This document shows positions 61,087 to 64,000 of a stretch of 64,000 nt of DNA, in pieces. Under the pieces are notes generated by a model that ran no database searches, had not been told where the DNA came from, and saw only the letters and a list, made by a program, of their open reading frames with translations. The DNA is taken from assembly GCA_035650475.1 (NCBI GenBank), contig DASRHP010000005.1, positions 1 through 64,000 on the forward strand, read 5' to 3'. Position 1 is the stretch's first letter; the number at the start of each line of letters is the position of its first letter. Made by a program: the position numbers and the translations under genes. The stretch comes from Candidatus Binataceae bacterium. GTDB lineage: Bacteria > Desulfobacterota > Binatia > Binatales > Binataceae.

Positions 61087-62287
61087 AGCGCCTGCCGCAC
61101 CGCCGGCCCAGTCCGACCTGCACACGCCGCCGATGCGGCTGCAGTTCGGGCCGTCGCATCCCGCGACCCACGGCACGGTCAAGATGGTGCTCGACCTCGA
61201 CGGCGAGCGCGTGGCGCGCGCCGACATCCAGGTCGGCTTTCTCCATCGCGGCTTCGAGAAGGAGTGCGAGAGCGGCTACTACTACCAGAACATCCCCTAC
61301 ACCGACCGCCTCAACTACAGCTCGCCCATCCTGAACAACATCGGTTACTGCATGGCCGTGGAGAAGCTGTTGGATCTGCGAACGCCGCCGCGCTGCGACT
61401 TCATCCGCGTGATCGCGGGCGAGATCTCGCGCATGAGCGACCATTACCTGTGCCTGGGCGCGATGGGGCTGGAGCTCGCCGCGATGACGCCTTTTCTCTA
61501 CCTACTCGAGGCGCGCGAGCTGATGATGGACCTGCTGGACGCGCTGTGCGGCGCACGCGTCACCACCAACTACATCCGTATCGGTGGCGTGCTTGCCGAC
61601 CTGCCCGCGGGCTTCACGAGCTTCGCGACCGAGCGGCTCGACCGCTCGCTTCGGCTGCTCGAGGACGCCGACAAGCTGCTGACGGAGAATCCGGTCTTCC
61701 GCGAGCGCGTCGAGGGCACCGGCTACATGGCGCCAGCCGAGCTGGTTGCGCATGGTGTCACCGGCCCGCTGCTGCGCGCGGGCGGTGTGCCCTACGACGT
61801 TCGCCGCGTCCATCCGTACCTGGTGTACGGAGATTTGGACTTCGATGTTCCGGTCGGCCAGCACAGCGACAACTTCGATCGCTACCTGGTGCGGCTGGAG
61901 GAGCTGCGCCAGAGCCGCCGGATGATCATGCAGTGCCTGGAGAAGATTCCCGACGGCCCGGTCAACTGCGACGACCCGCGGATGCGATGGCCGCGCAAAG
62001 GGCGCGTGTTCAACCGAATGGAGGAGCTGATCGACCAGTTCAAGCTGGTCACAGAGGGCGGGATCGTGCCGCCGGGCGAGGTCTATCACGCGGTCGAGGG
62101 CGCCAACGGCGAGCTGGGCTTTTACATCGTGAGCGACGGCACCGGCAAGCCGTACAAATGCCGCTGCCGCTCGCCGAGCTTTTCCAACATGTCGGCGCTG
62201 GAGAAAATGATCACGGGTGGGATGTTGGCCGACGTGGTGCCGACCTTCGACCTGATCAACATGATCGGCGGCGAGTGCGACCGCTGA
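61046..62287 (+). CDS. nuoD: NADH-quinone oxidoreductase subunit D
   Basis: 413 residues. FGPSHPATHGTVKMVLDLDGE contains the quinone-site histidine, GFLHRGFEK and YTDRLNYSSP follow, and the chain ends in DLINMIGGECDR, as expected for the [NiFe]-hydrogenase-related 49-kDa subunit. Several ATGs are possible; 61046 gives the usual length. Confidence 0.95.
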   Translation: MPDQEPTNRAARTEAPAAPPAQSDLHTPPMRLQFGPSHPATHGTVKMVLDLDGERVARADIQVGFLHRGFEKECESGYYYQNIPYTDRLNYSSPILNNIGYCMAVEKLLDLRTPPRCDFIRVIAGEISRMSDHYLCLGAMGLELAAMTPFLYLLEARELMMDLLDALCGARVTTNYIRIGGVLADLPAGFTSFATERLDRSLRLLEDADKLLTENPVFRERVEGTGYMAPAELVAHGVTGPLLRAGGVPYDVRRVHPYLVYGDLDFDVPVGQHSDNFDRYLVRLEELRQSRRMIMQCLEKIPDGPVNCDDPRMRWPRKGRVFNRMEELIDQFKLVTEGGIVPPGEVYHAVEGANGELGFYIVSDGTGKPYKCRCRSPSFSNMSALEKMITGGMLADVVPTFDLINMIGGECDR

Positions 62288-62306
62288 GCGGCGGCCGCGA
62301 AGTGCA

Positions 62307-64000
62307 ATGGGTCTGTCTTGCGAAACGCAAACGAAGATCCGCGCGGAGATCGCGCGCTTTCCCAATCCGCGCGGCGCGCTGCTCGCGGCGCTCCATCTGG
62401 CGCGCGATGAGCTGGGCGGGCTCGACGGCCGCGTCTTCGCCGAGCTGGCGGCGATCTTTGCGATGCGCGCCAACGAGGTCGCTGAAGTCGCCTCGTTCTA
62501 TTCGCTCTACAACCTGCCGCGCGCCCAGGCGGTCTTCCAGGTCTGCACCAACCTGCCCTGCTGCCTGCGCGGCGCGCGCGGCGTCGTGCGCGAGCTCGAG
62601 CGCCGGCTCGGAATCAAGTCGGGCACGGCGGCCGCCGACGGCCGCTTCGCAATCGTCGAGGTCGAATGCCTCGGCTCGTGCGCGACCGCGCCGGTGATCC
62701 AGGTCAACCGCAATCCGTACCTGGAAAACGTCACGCCCGAGTACACGGCCTCGCTGCTCGCCTCGCCCGAGGCGGCGCGCGCCGCGCGCCGGGGCGCGCC
62801 GATCATCTCGCGCGTCGGCGACGGCGTCGTCGGCTACCTGCTGCCGCGCGCCGACGAGTGCTGGCTGACGCTCGATGAGTACCGCGCGCACGGCGGGTTC
62901 CAGGCGGTCCGCAAGGCGAGCGAGATGGCGCCCAAGGACCTGGTCGCGCTGGTGCGCGAGGCCAACCTGCGCGGGCGCGGCGGGGCCGGCTTCGTCACCG
63001 GGCTCAAGTGGTCGTTCATGCCGCCGCGTGACGGACGCCCGCGTTATCTCGCGGTCAACGCCGACGAGAGCGAGCCCGGCACCTTCAAGGACCGCCAGCT
63101 AATGGAGCGCAACCCGTTCCTGCCCCTGGAGGGGATCATGATCGCCGCGATGGCGATCGAGGCCGACGCCGCCTTCATCTATATCCGCGGCGAGTACGTC
63201 GAGCCCTTCGAGCGGATGAGCGCGGCAATCCGCGAGCTCTACCGGGCCGGCATCGTTGGCGAGCGCGCGCTCGGCTTCAACCGCCGCTTCGACATCACGA
63301 TCCAGCAAGGCGCCGGCGCGTATATCTGCGGCGAGGAAAGCGGGATGCTCGAGTCGATGGAGGGCAAGAAGGGGCAGCCGCGCAAGCGCCCGCCGTTCCC
63401 TGCGACCGCCGGGCTGTGGGGCCAGCCGACCACGGTCGATAACGTCGAGACGCTCGCGCACGTGCCCACGATCGTGATGCGCGGCGCGCAATGGTTTCTC
63501 GACGAGGGCGTCAAGAACGCCGCCGGCCACACCCTGTTCGGGGTGAGCGGGCACGTCAACCGCCCGGGCGTTTTCGAATTGCGCCTGGGCGTGCGACTGC
63601 GCGACCTGATCTACAATTACGCTGGCGGCGTACCTGGCGGGCGCCCAATAAAGGCGGTGATCCCCGGCGGCGTCTCGATGCCGGTGCTGCGCGGCGACCA
63701 GATCGATGTCGCGATGGATCACGAATCGCTGCGCGCCGCCGGCACGCTCATCGGCACCGGCGGCGTGATCGTGATGGACGAACGCACGTGCATGGTGCGT
63801 GCGGCGCTGGTGGTCGCGCGGTTTTTCGAGCATGAATCCTGCGGGCAGTGCACCCAGTGCCGCGAGGGCACCGGGTGGACCTACAGGATGCTGCGCCGGA
63901 TCGAGCGCGGCGAGGGCGAGCCGCAGGACCTCCAGACGCTCGCCGACTGCTGCGCGTTTATGGACGGCAAATGCATTTGCGCGCTCGCGGACGGCGCGTC
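62307..64000 (+). CDS. NuoE-NuoF fusion, NADH-oxidising module (incomplete at right edge)
   Basis: One uninterrupted frame of at least 564 codons. Residues 1-160 are NuoE-like (thioredoxin-fold) with 2Fe-2S cysteines C80, C85, C121 and C125. From about 190 the NuoF part begins: GRGGAGF (223-229) binds FMN/NADH, GAGAYICGEESGMLESMEGK is the NADH loop, and CGQCTQCREGTGW near the edge binds cluster N3. No stop or start separates the two parts. The same fusion is the HoxF subunit of NAD-reducing hydrogenases, but the neighbouring genes here are Complex I. The C-terminus is outside the window. Confidence 0.93.
   Translation, partial: MGLSCETQTKIRAEIARFPNPRGALLAALHLARDELGGLDGRVFAELAAIFAMRANEVAEVASFYSLYNLPRAQAVFQVCTNLPCCLRGARGVVRELERRLGIKSGTAAADGRFAIVEVECLGSCATAPVIQVNRNPYLENVTPEYTASLLASPEAARAARRGAPIISRVGDGVVGYLLPRADECWLTLDEYRAHGGFQAVRKASEMAPKDLVALVREANLRGRGGAGFVTGLKWSFMPPRDGRPRYLAVNADESEPGTFKDRQLMERNPFLPLEGIMIAAMAIEADAAFIYIRGEYVEPFERMSAAIRELYRAGIVGERALGFNRRFDITIQQGAGAYICGEESGMLESMEGKKGQPRKRPPFPATAGLWGQPTTVDNVETLAHVPTIVMRGAQWFLDEGVKNAAGHTLFGVSGHVNRPGVFELRLGVRLRDLIYNYAGGVPGGRPIKAVIPGGVSMPVLRGDQIDVAMDHESLRAAGTLIGTGGVIVMDERTCMVRAALVVARFFEHESCGQCTQCREGTGWTYRMLRRIERGEGEPQDLQTLADCCAFMDGKCICALADGA

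Noticed and set aside
1-64000. CRISPR arrays, rRNA operons, complete tRNA genes, insertion sequences with inverted ends
   Set aside because: Looked for regularly spaced repeats, conserved rRNA and tRNA motifs and transposase signatures; none was found.

Overview
This is 64 kb of a GC-rich, gene-dense bacterial chromosome. It has Gram-negative-style features: GlcDEF, a Complex I cluster, GDP-mannose and undecaprenyl-phosphate glycan genes, FtsB, and ACR3 arsenic resistance. Many genes are typical of uncultured soil or groundwater lineages (LLM-class flavin oxidoreductase, DUF35/thiolase-like pair, amidohydrolases, rubrerythrin with DUF3501). My guess is a deltaproteobacteria-like, Binatota or Methylomirabilota/Rokubacteria-type genome, but no rRNA or tRNA gene in the window can settle this.

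Region 1 (1-5.6 kb, minus strand) is a sulfur amino-acid operon behind a SAM-I riboswitch with its own promoter and intrinsic terminator. The order is E1-like ThiF, threonine-synthase-like enzyme (probably MetM-type homocysteine synthase), sulfur-carrier protein, CysM-like synthase, NIL-domain protein, a degenerate E1-like protein and a HAD phosphatase, followed by the 5' end of cysC. The two E1-like proteins have complementary missing parts, which suggests a heterodimeric E1.

Region 2 (5.6-31.7 kb) is accessory and central metabolism: HIBADH, CMD, LLM oxidoreductase, aspartate-semialdehyde dehydrogenase, arsR-arsC-acr3, a DUF35/thiolase-like pair, a NicC-like monooxygenase, glcDEF with a divergent aminotransferase that could use glyoxylate, a hybrid histidine kinase, an MFS transporter, ftsB, a 30-residue lysine-rich peptide gene with its own promoter and terminator, and a D-amino-acid pair (FAD dehydrogenase plus D-aminoacylase).

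Region 3 (31.7-42.5 kb) holds hisH-hisF-ribH (RibH of archaeal type), a MerR/TPR protein, ilvA, tatD, nnrU, an ArsR-led operon that includes a second sulfur-carrier-like protein, and an amidohydrolase.

Region 4 (42.5-48.2 kb) is an insert of clearly different base composition. It is bounded by 164-bp direct repeats and carries one 1549-residue DUF4011-helicase-nuclease gene that resembles the Hhe anti-phage defence architecture.

Region 5 (48.2-64 kb) has gmd, a cupin, a WecA/CapD-N fusion, a rubrerythrin/Fe-S/DUF3501 operon with a perfect Fur-type box, an HtrA-like protease, and a rearranged Complex I cluster (nuoB-nuoG-MFS-nuoI-nuoC-nuoD-nuoEF) with a NuoE-NuoF fusion that runs off the right edge.
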